From the NCBI RefSeq assembly GCF_001625365.1, contig NZ_LJJF01000002.1, positions 1 through 64,000 on the forward strand: DNA of 64,000 bases. Reading direction: 5' to 3'. The first letter of the stretch is position 1; each line of letters starts with the position of its first letter. This DNA comes from Streptomyces sp. MJM8645 (GTDB lineage Bacteria > Actinomycetota > Actinomycetes > Streptomycetales > Streptomycetaceae). The notes beneath the pieces were generated by a model that was not told the origin of the DNA, ran no database searches, and worked only from the letters and a program-made list of their open reading frames with translations. Shown here in pieces: positions 35,701 through 44,500 of this stretch. The translations under genes and the position numbers were made by a program.

Positions 35701-36416
35701 GGTGCCAGGGCGGAGTGCCGCAGGCCGTGGTCGCCGCCCAGGAAGACGTCACGCTCCGTCGCGGCGAGGCAGGTGAAGGAGCGTTCGTCGCCGTCGGGGA
35801 GCGGGCCGAGCTCCTCCCACACCGGTGGCTCGCGCATCGGCGGGGTGTCGCTCTCCAGGTGTGCGCGGAGCAGACGTCGTTCGCGGGTGTCGGCGAGGAG
35901 GAGGTCGATCCGGCCGGGCGCGACGGGCACGGCCGTCAGGTGCCCGGGTGCGCGCTCGCCCGTGCGGAGCACAACTGGCCCCTTGGTCGGGCGTCCGCGC
36001 AGGAACTCCCAGCCGTGGGCGCCCGCGTCCAGGACGAGGTGGACATCGCCGGGGCGGCTCGACACGACGGTGAAACCGGTCGCCGAGCCGCCCCGGGCGA
36101 GCGTGCCGAGCGAGGTCCAGTGCGGGTGCTCCCCCGCGCCGGGGCGCAGCCGTAACAACTCGCCCGCCACACTGAGGGCGAACACCTCGACCGGGCGGCC
36201 CTCGGCCGCCGTCGCGCTCAGCCAGTTGAACGCGGGGGCGCCGGTGAACGCGGGGGCGCCGGGCGAGGGCCAGGGGCGGTCCAGCGCGTGCCAGGCGTGC
36301 CAGCGGCCGTCGAACACCCGGTACCGTACGGCGCCGTCGTGCGCGCCGACGAAGAGGTGGAGTCTGCCGTGCCCTGGCGAACAGACGGCCAAGGCCCGTG
36401 CCGGGTGGGTGTGCAT
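32778..36416 (-). CDS. Giant beta-rich protein with N-terminal propeller-like region (1,212 aa)
   Basis: 1,212 aa from ATG 36416, first gene of the operon. Residues 1-330 carry repeating propeller-like blades (RLHLFVGAHDGAVRYRVFDG; WHAWHAL; ELLRLRPGAGEHPHWTSLG). The middle is mixed. Residues ~935-1158 consist of alternating amphipathic strands rich in Gly/Ser/Thr/Val (for example GYLRIGGSVSLLGLISVSIE), ending in a cysteine cluster, ECHKCFGNC (1160-1168). There is no signal peptide. The strand-rich end could be a beta-solenoid or a membrane-inserting sheet. The family is unknown. The next gene starts 3 bp after its stop. Confidence 0.65.
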   Translation of the reverse strand: MHTHPARALAVCSPGHGRLHLFVGAHDGAVRYRVFDGRWHAWHALDRPWPSPGAPAFTGAPAFNWLSATAAEGRPVEVFALSVAGELLRLRPGAGEHPHWTSLGTLARGGSATGFTVVSSRPGDVHLVLDAGAHGWEFLRGRPTKGPVVLRTGERAPGHLTAVPVAPGRIDLLLADTRERRLLRAHLESDTPPMREPPVWEELGPLPDGDERSFTCLAATERDVFLGGDHGLRHSALAPWLGWEQLGGDLTAPDTTGPRLAAVASGGGRTDVLAVWAGAALMHRRFDRGWQDWQLLDLPDAPTGSYPVLRADDLVTLTVRSQGLHEQTRPDGTVQLVADPGGGHLLVDVPPQHLAETVVESGQPPQGFLAGPSTLCFAVGPDPVTLTVAGLLDAMNRLPLIVTTATTADLLARLEVPWNLLLTLQPDARCNHRTLPATGTAGGTELWHSRIAGPDGHLTARPLRSLADGTDHGTPLDTWYDRIVAAAAENPAVPLTVDRLILSAYGARFCAAAHWPRLEWAQDAALGRDFHVKVSAPGALFPFGHRAAYIEVSDRRFDGTDPAVAALHRKAFLIVTEPVRDDYGIGAGGPHERRFPFQSVAIDPGQTDGLDDASWIPVGSSAAPPRCFWPTRASAPVVFTLRATAGQEYVELDLPLLFVEDGATGAGYGAALDKIYGNGPSTGAFASLGRPLCDIAARIPLVMTSPTQAVEDAVQEVQSMTFGGIGAGLSPSGVGFYPQVTQLAVGLPAVRRLLGPLPALPATISQALVDTPWGSPTPDALLDLVTPRTLDFGAAGARVGGLSAPNMTVSQISRTLGPAVSDAFQTVPSKLFAPDATLFGVVPLSSLIDVVSAPPKLLWVGQQTPTPSAELTWHQDLQKSFPPFTPDTGCALDLDVRALSVDGKPEMHATGTISNFKLIVPDAGAPAYVALSFASVTFTAEPGKRLDLSTHLTNVTLGGDLGFLATLEQYLPLGGNGPRIDTSATSITASYTVAVPSVGLLVFSVQNLTVQAGVTLSLTDQPIVMDFAFGTRERPFLVTVSGFGGGGYLELGLSAGGTDSGLQRFTGGIEFGAAIVMDFVIVSAEVHVFGGVVFAKNGTDTEVTGYLRIGGSVSLLGLISVSIELTLSLTYDSTSGSLSGSARLVITVDLTFFSKSFTLECHKCFGNCPPPAGLRRPLSGASTASDPSVEAALGPQGQTFPWQTYCRAFAGE

Positions 36417-36560
36417 GGGGCGCCCCCAGCAGATGGACGCGGTACCGGTGGACGCGGTACCGGTTGGACGCAGTACCGCTCAGCGGGGCCGACGCATCGG
36501 GCACCCGCCAACTCTCAATGGTTCCAGGCTATTCCCGCTTCGGGCACGTATCAATTCCTG

Positions 36561-36588
36561 GTCGCGGCCCCCGCCTCCGGGCCGCGAC
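36561..36588 (-). terminator. Hairpin downstream of the small secreted gene
   Basis: Perfect 10-bp stem, gtcgcggccc (36561-36570) with gggccgcgac (36579-36588), 8-base loop, 5 bp past the stop of the minus-strand gene. It implies the six-gene operon has its own promoter in 36417-36560. Confidence 0.7.
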
Positions 36589-36592
36589 GGTT

Positions 36593-36838
36593 TCACTGTG
36601 CGTAGCCGCCTTCGGGTAGCACTCCCCCGAGGACGTCGCCCGCGGTGTTCAGGGCTGCCACGGTGCTGGTCTCGGCGGCGTTCGACGGGAGCGACCGAAG
36701 GTGGGGGTGGGCAGAAGGCTCGGGGTCGGCGGGGCGGGGTCGGCCGGCCGCGGCGGGTGCCGGGCCGAGGAGCACGGTGGCGGCCGTCGCGGCGGCGGCC
36801 AGGGTTGCTGCCGGGCGAAGGGTGTGTGAACCAGCCAC
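36593..36838 (-). CDS. Small secreted protein of unknown function
   Basis: 81 aa from GTG 36838, with aggggag about 8 bases upstream. A signal peptide is clear (TLAAAATAATVLLGPAPAAA), leaving ~50 mature residues rich in Pro, Ala and Ser and ending in GGVLPEGGYAQ. It has no cysteine. It lies between the giant-protein operon and the divergent receptor gene. It could be a surface peptide, a signal, or a substrate for this locus; nothing in the sequence decides. Confidence 0.6.
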   Translation of the reverse strand: MAGSHTLRPAATLAAAATAATVLLGPAPAAAGRPRPADPEPSAHPHLRSLPSNAAETSTVAALNTAGDVLGGVLPEGGYAQ

Positions 36839-36859
36839 CGGGAACTCCCCTCTCGCCAA

Positions 36860-36874
36860 TGATCCATTGGATCA
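36860..36874. promoter_or_regulatory. 15-bp perfect inverted repeat (candidate operator)
   Basis: TGATCCA-T-TGGATCA, two perfect 7-bp arms around one base, starting 22 bp upstream of the GTG of the small secreted gene. The position suits a repressor or activator site for that gene. Confidence 0.55.
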
Positions 36875-37043
36875 AGAGAATTGATGTAGCGTCAGTTTCC
36901 GATTCGGCCAGATGCCCGGCCCGGGGGCGCCGGCCCGGCGGCCCGCCGACCCCGGCACGTTGTTCGAGGAATCGGTGGAGACTCCACAGTGCAGCCTGTT
37001 TGATTGTTCATCTACAAGAAGCCGACTGAGGGTCAGGGGGCGG

Positions 37044-37060
37044 CGGACAATCAGGTCCGG
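37044..37060. promoter_or_regulatory. Shared motif upstream of the receptor gene
   Basis: cggacaatcaggtccgg, 28 bp before the GTG at 37088. A near copy occurs at 39645-39660 upstream of the DUF2690 gene. CGGA and TCCG form inverted ends. Confidence 0.55.
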
Positions 37061-37087
37061 CCGCCGGACAGGACAAGGGGGCACGGG

Positions 37088-39292
37088 GTGGCTGGTGTTG
37101 GACGTCCGCAGGGGCGGCTCAAGGGGGAGACCGAGCAGGCGGATGCCCTGGCCCGGTTCGTGCGGGAGGTGACGTCGGGAGTCACCGTCCGCGAGCTCGC
37201 CCGGCGTTACCCCGCAGGCAAGACCAGTTGGAGCGAGTACCGCTCCGGGGAGAAGGACATCCCGTGGCACCTGCTCCAGCGGCTGGTCCACGACCGCGTG
37301 ACCGACCCGCGGGCCCGGACGGTGCTGCTGGAACGTGCTGCCCGCCTGCACGAACAAGCCACCCTGGCGGCCCGGGGACTGCGGCCGCCCGAGGCGGGAC
37401 GTTTCGCCGCCCAGCAGGCGCTGGACCTGGCCCGCCAGGCGCAGCGACAGGCCGAGGAGGGGGTCGCGGAGGCGGATGAACTGATCCGTGTGCTGGTGGA
37501 GGTCGTGGCCGAGCTGCGGGGTGAACTGGGCGACGACGCGGAGGACGACACCGGCCCCGCTTCGCAGCAGGCGCCCGGCGGGGGCGCGGCGCAGCTGCGG
37601 CGGGCCCGGCTGCGGGAGGCGACGCGCTGCCTGGCCGAGGTGCGGCGCATCAGGCAGAGCGCACGTGAGGCGCAACAGGCGGCGCAGCGGGAGCAGGACG
37701 CCGTCGGGCTCCTGGCCGATCAGGAGCGTACGCACGCCCGGGCGGACGAGAGCCGGGCGGACGAGAGCCGGGAGCCGGGGTCCGAGCTAGTGGTGGCCGA
37801 CGGGGTGCGGGCGCGTCTGCCGGTGCTGTGGCGCCTGGACGCCGACCTCGTGGCGGTGCGGGAGGCCTTGGCCGACCGGCGCCGCGAGGTGCTCGGGGTG
37901 ACCTCCGTCGTACCGCGCTCACCGGCACCCCGGATTGTCCGCGGCGAGGTCGTCGACGCCCCGGACAATCGCCTGACCGGCCTCATCGCCCCATTCGGCC
38001 GGGCGCGTAACGCCGCGAACGCCCCCAGCGCCGCGGGCACCCGTCGCAGGACCGGCACCATCCTGTTCGCGGCCCTCGCCCTGCTACTGGTCGGAGTGCT
38101 GCTCGGTATGCACTTCAGCGCACCGGCACCGGGCATCCCGATGCCGTACCTGGCGGATTCCTACCGTGTGCCGGCGGTCACCGAGGCCCACGGTCCGTCC
38201 CCGTCCCCGTCCGCGGCCGGCACGTCCGCGGACACGTACCGGCCGGCCGCCGGCATCGCGTCGGCTACGGCCTCAGCCCCGGCCTCGGCAGACGCAACTG
38301 CTCCCCCCGGGCCGCAGCAGGCTACGGCCTCGCCTTCGGCCCCGCTTCCGGTCGAGGTGACGCCCACCCCCGGGTCGGCGCCGACCCCGGCCGACGCGAC
38401 GCCCGCCCCCGAGGCATCGAGCACCCCACGGAACCGCGACACCCAGGGCGTTCCGCCTGACACGGCCCCCCAGCAGCCGGGACAACCCGTGGTCGTCGCC
38501 TCCGCTCCGGGCACGCTGTACTCCATCGCCCCGGACCACCGCGCCGTCTACCAGTGGCAGGGCCGGGACATGGCCTGGACACCCATCGGCGGTCCCACCG
38601 AAAGGATCCTCGCGGGAGGCGCCGGTGTGTTCGCCGTCAGCGCCGACGACAAACGGCTGCTCGGCTACAGCGGGACCCCGGGCAACTGGACACCCGTCAG
38701 CGAACCCGGTGCCGACTTCGCCATCAGCGGCACCCGCCTCTACCGCCTCGCCCAGGACCACACCGGCGTCTACCGCTGGAACGGCACCGGAACGAGCTGG
38801 ACCAAGATAGGAGGCCCGGCCGGACGCCTGTACGGCGGCGGGGCCGGCCTGTTCGCGACCGACCCGCGCGACGGCCGCATCTTCCGCTACGACACCGCCA
38901 GGGAAATCTGGACCTACGTGGGCACCGACGGGGCGACCTTCGCCGTCAGCGACACCCGCCTCTACGGACTCTCACCGGACCGCAGCCAGGTGTTCCAATG
39001 GGACGGTACGGGCAGCGACTGGACCCTCATCGGCGGCCACGCCCAGGACCTCTACGCCGGGCCGGCCGACCTGTTCGCCACCAGTCCCGATCACGGCACC
39101 TTCCTGCGTTACGCCCGCACTCCCCAGTTCTGGGATCCGGTCAGCGAGGCGGGAGCCGAATTCGCCGTCACCGCCGACCACATCTACCGCCTGGCGCCCG
39201 ACCACAGCGCTATCTACCAGGCACCCAGCAACGGCGCCGCCACCTGGACGAAAATCAGCGGACCGGCCGCCACCCTGATCACCAGCAGGTGA
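37088..39292 (+). CDS. Predicted transmembrane receptor: HTH, coiled coil, one membrane span, tectonin-like propeller
   Basis: 734 aa from GTG 37088 (aagggg about 10 bases upstream). Residues ~15-75 form a helix-turn-helix-like region (TVRELARRYPAGKTSWSEYR) seen at the N-terminus of many Streptomyces proteins. Residues 80-260 are long Ala/Arg/Glu helices, probably coiled coil. One membrane span lies at ~323-345 (TILFAALALLLVGVLLGMHF). A Pro/Ala/Ser linker follows to ~465, then a tectonin/tachylectin-like propeller with repeated LYxLAxDxxxVYxWxGxGxxW units to the end. The layout is that of a one-piece sensor: outside lectin-like domain, inside DNA-binding domain. It is divergent from the giant-protein operon. 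Confidence 0.75.
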   Translation: MAGVGRPQGRLKGETEQADALARFVREVTSGVTVRELARRYPAGKTSWSEYRSGEKDIPWHLLQRLVHDRVTDPRARTVLLERAARLHEQATLAARGLRPPEAGRFAAQQALDLARQAQRQAEEGVAEADELIRVLVEVVAELRGELGDDAEDDTGPASQQAPGGGAAQLRRARLREATRCLAEVRRIRQSAREAQQAAQREQDAVGLLADQERTHARADESRADESREPGSELVVADGVRARLPVLWRLDADLVAVREALADRRREVLGVTSVVPRSPAPRIVRGEVVDAPDNRLTGLIAPFGRARNAANAPSAAGTRRRTGTILFAALALLLVGVLLGMHFSAPAPGIPMPYLADSYRVPAVTEAHGPSPSPSAAGTSADTYRPAAGIASATASAPASADATAPPGPQQATASPSAPLPVEVTPTPGSAPTPADATPAPEASSTPRNRDTQGVPPDTAPQQPGQPVVVASAPGTLYSIAPDHRAVYQWQGRDMAWTPIGGPTERILAGGAGVFAVSADDKRLLGYSGTPGNWTPVSEPGADFAISGTRLYRLAQDHTGVYRWNGTGTSWTKIGGPAGRLYGGGAGLFATDPRDGRIFRYDTAREIWTYVGTDGATFAVSDTRLYGLSPDRSQVFQWDGTGSDWTLIGGHAQDLYAGPADLFATSPDHGTFLRYARTPQFWDPVSEAGAEFAVTADHIYRLAPDHSAIYQAPSNGAATWTKISGPAATLITSR

Positions 39293-39584
39293 CAGGCAGG
39301 CTGATCGAGTCCACGAACACCAGGACCCGCCCGATCGTCCGCCGGGGCTTCCGCTCCCGCAGCGCGGACACCGTCATCGCGCTCGTCATGCCCTGCCTCA
39401 GCGGCAACCGCCCCGCCCTGCCCCGACGCCGACTCACATGACCGCACCCGCAGGTCCAGCACAAGAAGACGCACCAGGGGCCCCACCCGCTCACTCGCCG
39501 TGGACAGGTGCCTCGGGCGGCCCCACGGCACCCCTGGGCAGCTGCAGGCGCCCGCCCGTCCTCCACCGGTCCACGGAAATCCAC

Positions 39585-39598
39585 TTGTCCGCGGACAA
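39585..39598. promoter_or_regulatory. 14-bp perfect palindrome TTGTCCGCGGACAA
   Basis: Lies 47 bp before the shared motif and contains the same CGGACAA core, so it may be a second site for the same regulator. Confidence 0.5.
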
Positions 39599-39644
39599 CG
39601 ATATTTTTCCGTGCTCGAACTTGGCTTTCCCAGAGATTGATTGA

Positions 39645-39660
39645 CGGACAATCAGCTCCG
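39645..39660. promoter_or_regulatory. Shared motif upstream of the DUF2690 gene
   Basis: cggacaatcagctccg matches 37044-37059 at 15 of 16 positions. It lies about 136 bp before the start at 39796, within an IR TGATTG/CAATCA. Confidence 0.55.
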
Positions 39661-39795
39661 AACCAGCATGAGGTGGCCGCTGACTGCCGGGGGACAGCCA
39701 CCGGCGGGGAAGCGGGGGCCCGGTCCTGCCCCGAAGGGGGACCGGCCACCGCTTTCCCCGGTATCAGCCGCTCTTTCGATCCGATCGGAGTGAAT

Positions 39796-40260
39796 GTGCT
39801 CAAGAACAGGCTCGTTTCTCTCACCCTCGCGGCCGCAGCCCTCATCGGGTTCTCCGTCGCCGCCTCACCGGCGGCCTACGCGGCTTCCTGCTACGGCGGT
39901 ACGTGCTCCAACAAGGGGCCGAAGGGCACCGGTTGCGACGCCGACGCCTTCAACCTGCGGGCCTACACGCTGAAGGCCGGGTACTACGAGCTGCGGTGGT
40001 CCAACGCGTGCCACGCCGGCTGGATACGTGCCTCCGGCGCCGGCGCCGCAGGCGCCAGCGCGGTGATCCAGCGTGTCCTCCTCGACGGCGGCGGCGGTGT
40101 CGACGTCCAGGAGGAACGCGCCGTCGCGGTGAACAAGGGCGAGCTGGACTGGTCCAACATGGTGGGCACCAGCTACGGCTCCTACTACCGGGTCTGCGGC
40201 ACGTACTTCGGGTTCCCCGACAGCACCCTGGACTGCAGCCCTGTGGTGTACCACGACTGA
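39796..40260 (+). CDS. Secreted DUF2690 protein
   Basis: 154 aa from GTG 39796 (ggag 5 bases upstream; GTG 39790 is an alternative). A signal peptide ends near SPAAYA. The mature part starts CYGGTCSNKGPKGTGCDADA and includes YYELRWSNACHAGWIRASG, the cysteine-bearing DUF2690 pattern found in secreted or HTH-linked actinobacterial proteins. Function unknown. The shared CGGACAATCAG motif upstream links its control to the receptor gene at 37088. Confidence 0.75.
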   Translation: MLKNRLVSLTLAAAALIGFSVAASPAAYAASCYGGTCSNKGPKGTGCDADAFNLRAYTLKAGYYELRWSNACHAGWIRASGAGAAGASAVIQRVLLDGGGGVDVQEERAVAVNKGELDWSNMVGTSYGSYYRVCGTYFGFPDSTLDCSPVVYHD

Positions 40261-40387
40261 CAGCCGGCCGTCGGCTTCCTTGCCGGCAGCCTCGGCGGGT
40301 GAGCCACCGGCGTCGGCCGCGTGCCTCCTCCCCCACCCCGTCCCCGTGGCTGCAGGTCTTCCTCACCCCACCAAACGGAGGTCAACC

Positions 40388-40768
40388 ATGCGTGGACGCA
40401 TCGTCGCGCTGCTCCTGTCCAGTGCAGCCCTGTGCGCACTCGCTGCCCCGCAAGCCCTCGCCAGCCCCGCATCCGCCGTATCCGCCACCGTGTTCGCCGG
40501 GTGCGGATGGGTGCCCGAGGACATCGACGGCGGCGGGTGGTACGCCACCGCCGACGGGGCCGTCAACATGCGCTCCGGTGCCAGCACCGGGTGCCCCGCC
40601 AACGGCGTCGCCTACCAGGGCCAGGCCCTCGACTACCACTGCTATTCCACCCCCCTGGCCGACGACGACTTCAGCTGGACGTACGCGCGGAACGTGAGCA
40701 CCGGCGTCCAGGGGTGGATCCGCAACGACCTGCTCACCGACCACGGAAGCAAGGTCAAGTGCCGGTGA
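40388..40768 (+). CDS. Secreted bacterial SH3-domain protein
   Basis: 126 aa from ATG 40388 with ggagg 7 bases upstream. Signal peptide to about residue 27 (QALASPASA). The mature part reads as a bacterial SH3 fold: GAVNMRSGASTGCPANGVAY, then WTYARNVSTGVQGWIRNDLL. Such domains bind peptidoglycan or cell-wall peptides. First of a close pair with the ricin-type gene 20 bp downstream. Confidence 0.8.
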   Translation: MRGRIVALLLSSAALCALAAPQALASPASAVSATVFAGCGWVPEDIDGGGWYATADGAVNMRSGASTGCPANGVAYQGQALDYHCYSTPLADDDFSWTYARNVSTGVQGWIRNDLLTDHGSKVKCR

Positions 40769-40788
40769 CATCGAAGAAGGAGTAAACA

Positions 40789-41319
40789 GTGATCAGCAGG
40801 AAAGCCCTCACGGCCTGTGCCGCGATCGTGGTCGCACTCGCCCCGGCCGGCGCGGCGTCCGCGAACAGCACACCGGAGAAGACGGAGGCCCACGCGGCCG
40901 CGGTCGGCTGGAGCAACATAGCCAACAGGTACTCCGGGAACTGCCTGGACTGGGACGGCTCGGAACCCTGGGACGGCGGCACCGTCAATCTGACGCGGTG
41001 CGACAACAACGGCGGGCAGCGCTGGATGCAGGGGGCATTCGGTGATGGCCGGTTGGTCTTCACATCCGTCTACGACGGGAAGGTCATCGACGCGGTGCTG
41101 GAGAACGCCAACGGCAGCCGCATCACCCGCTACCGCTGGCTGGAATGGGAGCACCAGCCGAGGAACCAGCAGTGGATCTGGACCAGCGCCGGTGAGATCA
41201 GGAGCGCCTGGAACGGAAAGTGCCTGGACGCCGACCCCGGGCAGAAGGACTGGAGCGTTCAACGCGTCTACCTCTGGGACTGCAACGGCAGTTCGTGGCA
41301 GAAGTGGTTCCACGTCTAA
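40789..41319 (+). CDS. Secreted ricin-type beta-trefoil lectin
   Basis: 176 aa from GTG 40789 (gaagaaggag upstream). Signal peptide to ~residue 25 (AGAASA). The mature domain has the trefoil repeats: YSGNCLDWDG, then NQQWIWTS, then NGKCLDADPG and a final SSWQKWFHV, each near a QxW position. It binds galactosides or other glycans outside the cell. No catalytic domain is attached. A long palindromic terminator follows. Confidence 0.85.
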   Translation: MISRKALTACAAIVVALAPAGAASANSTPEKTEAHAAAVGWSNIANRYSGNCLDWDGSEPWDGGTVNLTRCDNNGGQRWMQGAFGDGRLVFTSVYDGKVIDAVLENANGSRITRYRWLEWEHQPRNQQWIWTSAGEIRSAWNGKCLDADPGQKDWSVQRVYLWDCNGSSWQKWFHV

Positions 41320-41331
41320 ACCTGGCCCCGA

Positions 41332-41365
41332 ACGTCCGTCGGCGCCGTACGGCGCCGACGGACGT
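41332..41365 (+). terminator. 34-bp perfect palindrome terminator
   Basis: Self-complementary around the centre gt|ac at 41348-41349; arms begin acgtccgtcggcgccg. It starts 13 bp after the stop of the ricin-type gene. No U-run. Confidence 0.75.
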
Positions 41366-41554
41366 GCACGCGGATCACCATCGAACCCGTCGAAGCACTG
41401 CGCCGGCGACCACGGACACGTCGCCCCCGGTCGCACCCGCACGGTCGCTCGGCGTCACCCCGGCAGGTCCGCCGGAACGGGGGAATCGTCGAGCCCTCCC
41501 CCTCCAGGGGGCAGCTGTTCCGTCACCCGAACACTCCGAGAGGTACGAGAACAC

Positions 41555-44500
41555 GTGTCCTCACGAAAATCGCCGGTCCTGGGATTACCCGGGACGGCTC
41601 TTCTCAGCATGGCCCTGATCGCGGGAGTGATGTCCGCGACCAGCCCCGCCCGGGCGGCGGCCCCTCCGGAACAGCCGTCGGCCACCGCGCCCGAGGGTGC
41701 CCTCGGCCCCGCCGAGGACGTCCTGGTCAACGGCTGGGGCGACGGCTCGGGCTACCACCTCGACATCGCCACCGGCGCCGGCGGCTACCGGTGGCGCGAG
41801 ACGGCGCTGCTGCGCCCCGCGGGTATCGACGACGCGTCCTGGACGGGCTACCAGTGTGTGTCCGGCGACGGCAGGTTCGCTGCCGTCACGGTGCTGCCCG
41901 CCGGCGCCGTCAACCGGGCCGAGGCGCGTGACCACGGTGCCGTCGCGTACTCGGTGGACTTGTCCAGCGGCGCGGTGAAGCCCGTGGCCGCCGGAGTGGC
42001 GCTCAAATACCACTCGCCCGGCTGCGGTACCGGACAGACCGCGATGTTCACGGTCAACCCCGGAAGCGACCAGCGGCTCACCCAGATCCTGACAGTCGAT
42101 CTGCCGACCGGCGAGATCAAGGCGTCCACCACGGTGGCCGGCCAGGTGACATCGGTCGTCCCGACCCCCGACGGCCCGGTGGGCGCCCAGGGCGCCTCCC
42201 TGGTCCGCGTTCCCGCATCCTCGGCCGAGACACCCGCCGAGCCGGTGAGGATCGCGCAGGTCGACGGCCTCGCCTACGACCTGCGTCCGACCGCCGGCGG
42301 GGTCGACTTCGTCGTGCAGAAGGACGGCGGGCCGACCTCCTTCCTGATGCGTGAACGGGACGGCAGGCTCTCCCCCCTCGGCGAGGGCCCCAGGGAGGCG
42401 CTACGGCTGATGCAGGGCCGGGGTGGCGAGTCCGTCGCCCTGGGAGCCACCAAGCTGGCCGAGAAATCCGGCATCCGCAACGTCTCCACCGGCAAACTGC
42501 CCTCGGGCGCCGTCGGTGTGTCCCTGGACGGCGCCGCCCTGCTGGGCCTGGGGCCGGACACCGCCGTGTCGGCCCCGCTGGTGGTCACGACCGCGGGTGA
42601 CACGCTCCTGAAGCGAGACGCTGCCCCCGGCACGGTGTCCGTGTCGACCGCGGTTCCGCCCCTCGCGCCGGTTCCGGCTGGAGCCGGCGGCATCGTGTCG
42701 GAGCAGGGCGCCGCCGCGGCGCCCGCGCCCGCCCCCGGGGAGACGGACGCGCGAAGCACCGACGACTCCCCGGCCACGGCTGCCGCCGCGGCGCCGAAGT
42801 GCGCGGTGGACCGGCTGGCCGAGAACCGGCAGGTGATGCAGCCGGGCACCGCACAGGTGTCCTGGGCCATCGAGATGGCCGAGCAGGGCCTGTTGACCGG
42901 TTCCCCCTACACCCGGCCGGCCGGGTTCGCGAACCTGGGCCTGGCCGCCTTCGCACCGAACGGAGACTTCCCCAGGCTGCCGCTCAAACACCCGGCGGGC
43001 GACACCTTCGACTCGGTGCCGCGCTCGGTCTACCAGGCGATCGTGGCCCAGGAGAGCAACTACAGCCAGGCGTCCTGGCACGCCCTGCCCGGCATCGCGG
43101 GCGGTGCGCTGGTCGGCGACTACTACGGCGCCGGCGGCTCCATCTCCAAGATGGACTACACCAAGGCCGACTGCGGCTACGGCCTCGGCCAGATCACCAA
43201 CGGCATGTCGAAGGGCGACACGGTCTACTCGGTCAACGGCCAGACCAAGATCGCCGTCGACTACCAGGAGAACGTCTCCGCCGGTCTGCAGATCCTGGAG
43301 CGGACCTGGAACCAGCTCTACGACGCCGGCATCACCGTCAACGGTGGAAACCCGCGCTACCTGGAGAACTGGTACCTGGCCGCCTGGGCCTACAACTCCG
43401 GAATCCAGCCCACCGCCAAGTTCGGCAACACCACCGGCTGCGTGCCGAGCCCCACCTGCACCAGCGCCGAGGGCAACTGGGGCCTGGGCTGGGCCAACAA
43501 CCCGCGCAACCCGGACTACCCGCCGACCCGCGCGCCGTATCTGAAGAACAGCTACGGCGACGCCGCGCACCCCGGCAGCTGGCCCTACCAGGAGCGGATC
43601 ACGGGCTGGATGGGCCAGCCGATCCTCCGGTTCAACCAGCCCGCCTACACCAAGCCCGACTACCACGGCGGCAAGACCTGGCTGCAGATCCCGCCGGTCA
43701 CCGCCTTCTGCACCGCCGACAACAAGTGCGACCCGACCGGCGCCGCCAACGCCAAGTACTGCACCCTGGCCAGCTTCCAGTGCTGGTGGCACCAGGCCGT
43801 CACCTTCGTACCCGACTGCTCCGCCACCTGCGCCACCAGTGCCTACACGGCGGCCGCCGGCTCGACCGAACCGGCCGTCGTCAAACCGCACCCGCACCCG
43901 CCGACCTGTGCCCTGGACTCCGCCAAGGTCGGCAACGCCGGATACGGAGCCCCGATCGTCGTCGACGAGTCGCAGCCCCAGCCACCGCTCAACCTGGTCG
44001 GCTGCGGCACGCCCGCCAACTGGTCCCAGGGCGGCACCTTCACGTACGCGTACGGGACCAACGCCGCCGGTGACAAGATCGGCGCGATCGACACCCACCA
44101 GCTCGGTGTCGGCTTCGGCGGGCGCGTCCTGTTCACCCACACCGAGGACGGCGCCAACCCGGACCTGATCAACACCGGGACCTGGACGCCGAACCTGCCC
44201 AAGCTCCAGTACTACAAGATCAAGATCCATCTCCCCTCCACGGCCGCCACCGCCTCCAACGTCGTCTACACCATCAACCCCGGCGGCGGGGTGGCACCGT
44301 GGAAGATCCGGGTGAACCAGAACTGGGGCACCGAGGAATGGGTCACCATCGGCACCTTCGCGATGCGAAACGGCGGCAACCTCCAGCTCACCAACAAGAG
44401 CGAGATCACCGGCGCCGGCAACATCAACTTCGCCGACTACGACGTCGCCTACGACGCGGTCGCCTTCATCCCGATGGGCGGCACCCCCGGCCAGCCCATC

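Larger units (their letters stand above)
39293..39795. other. Intergenic region with two dyad motifs
   Basis: 503 bp without a supported gene. It holds the palindrome at 39585-39598, the shared motif at 39645-39660 (within TGATTG-acgga-CAATCA, 39638-39654), and the promoter of the DUF2690 gene. Confidence 0.5.
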
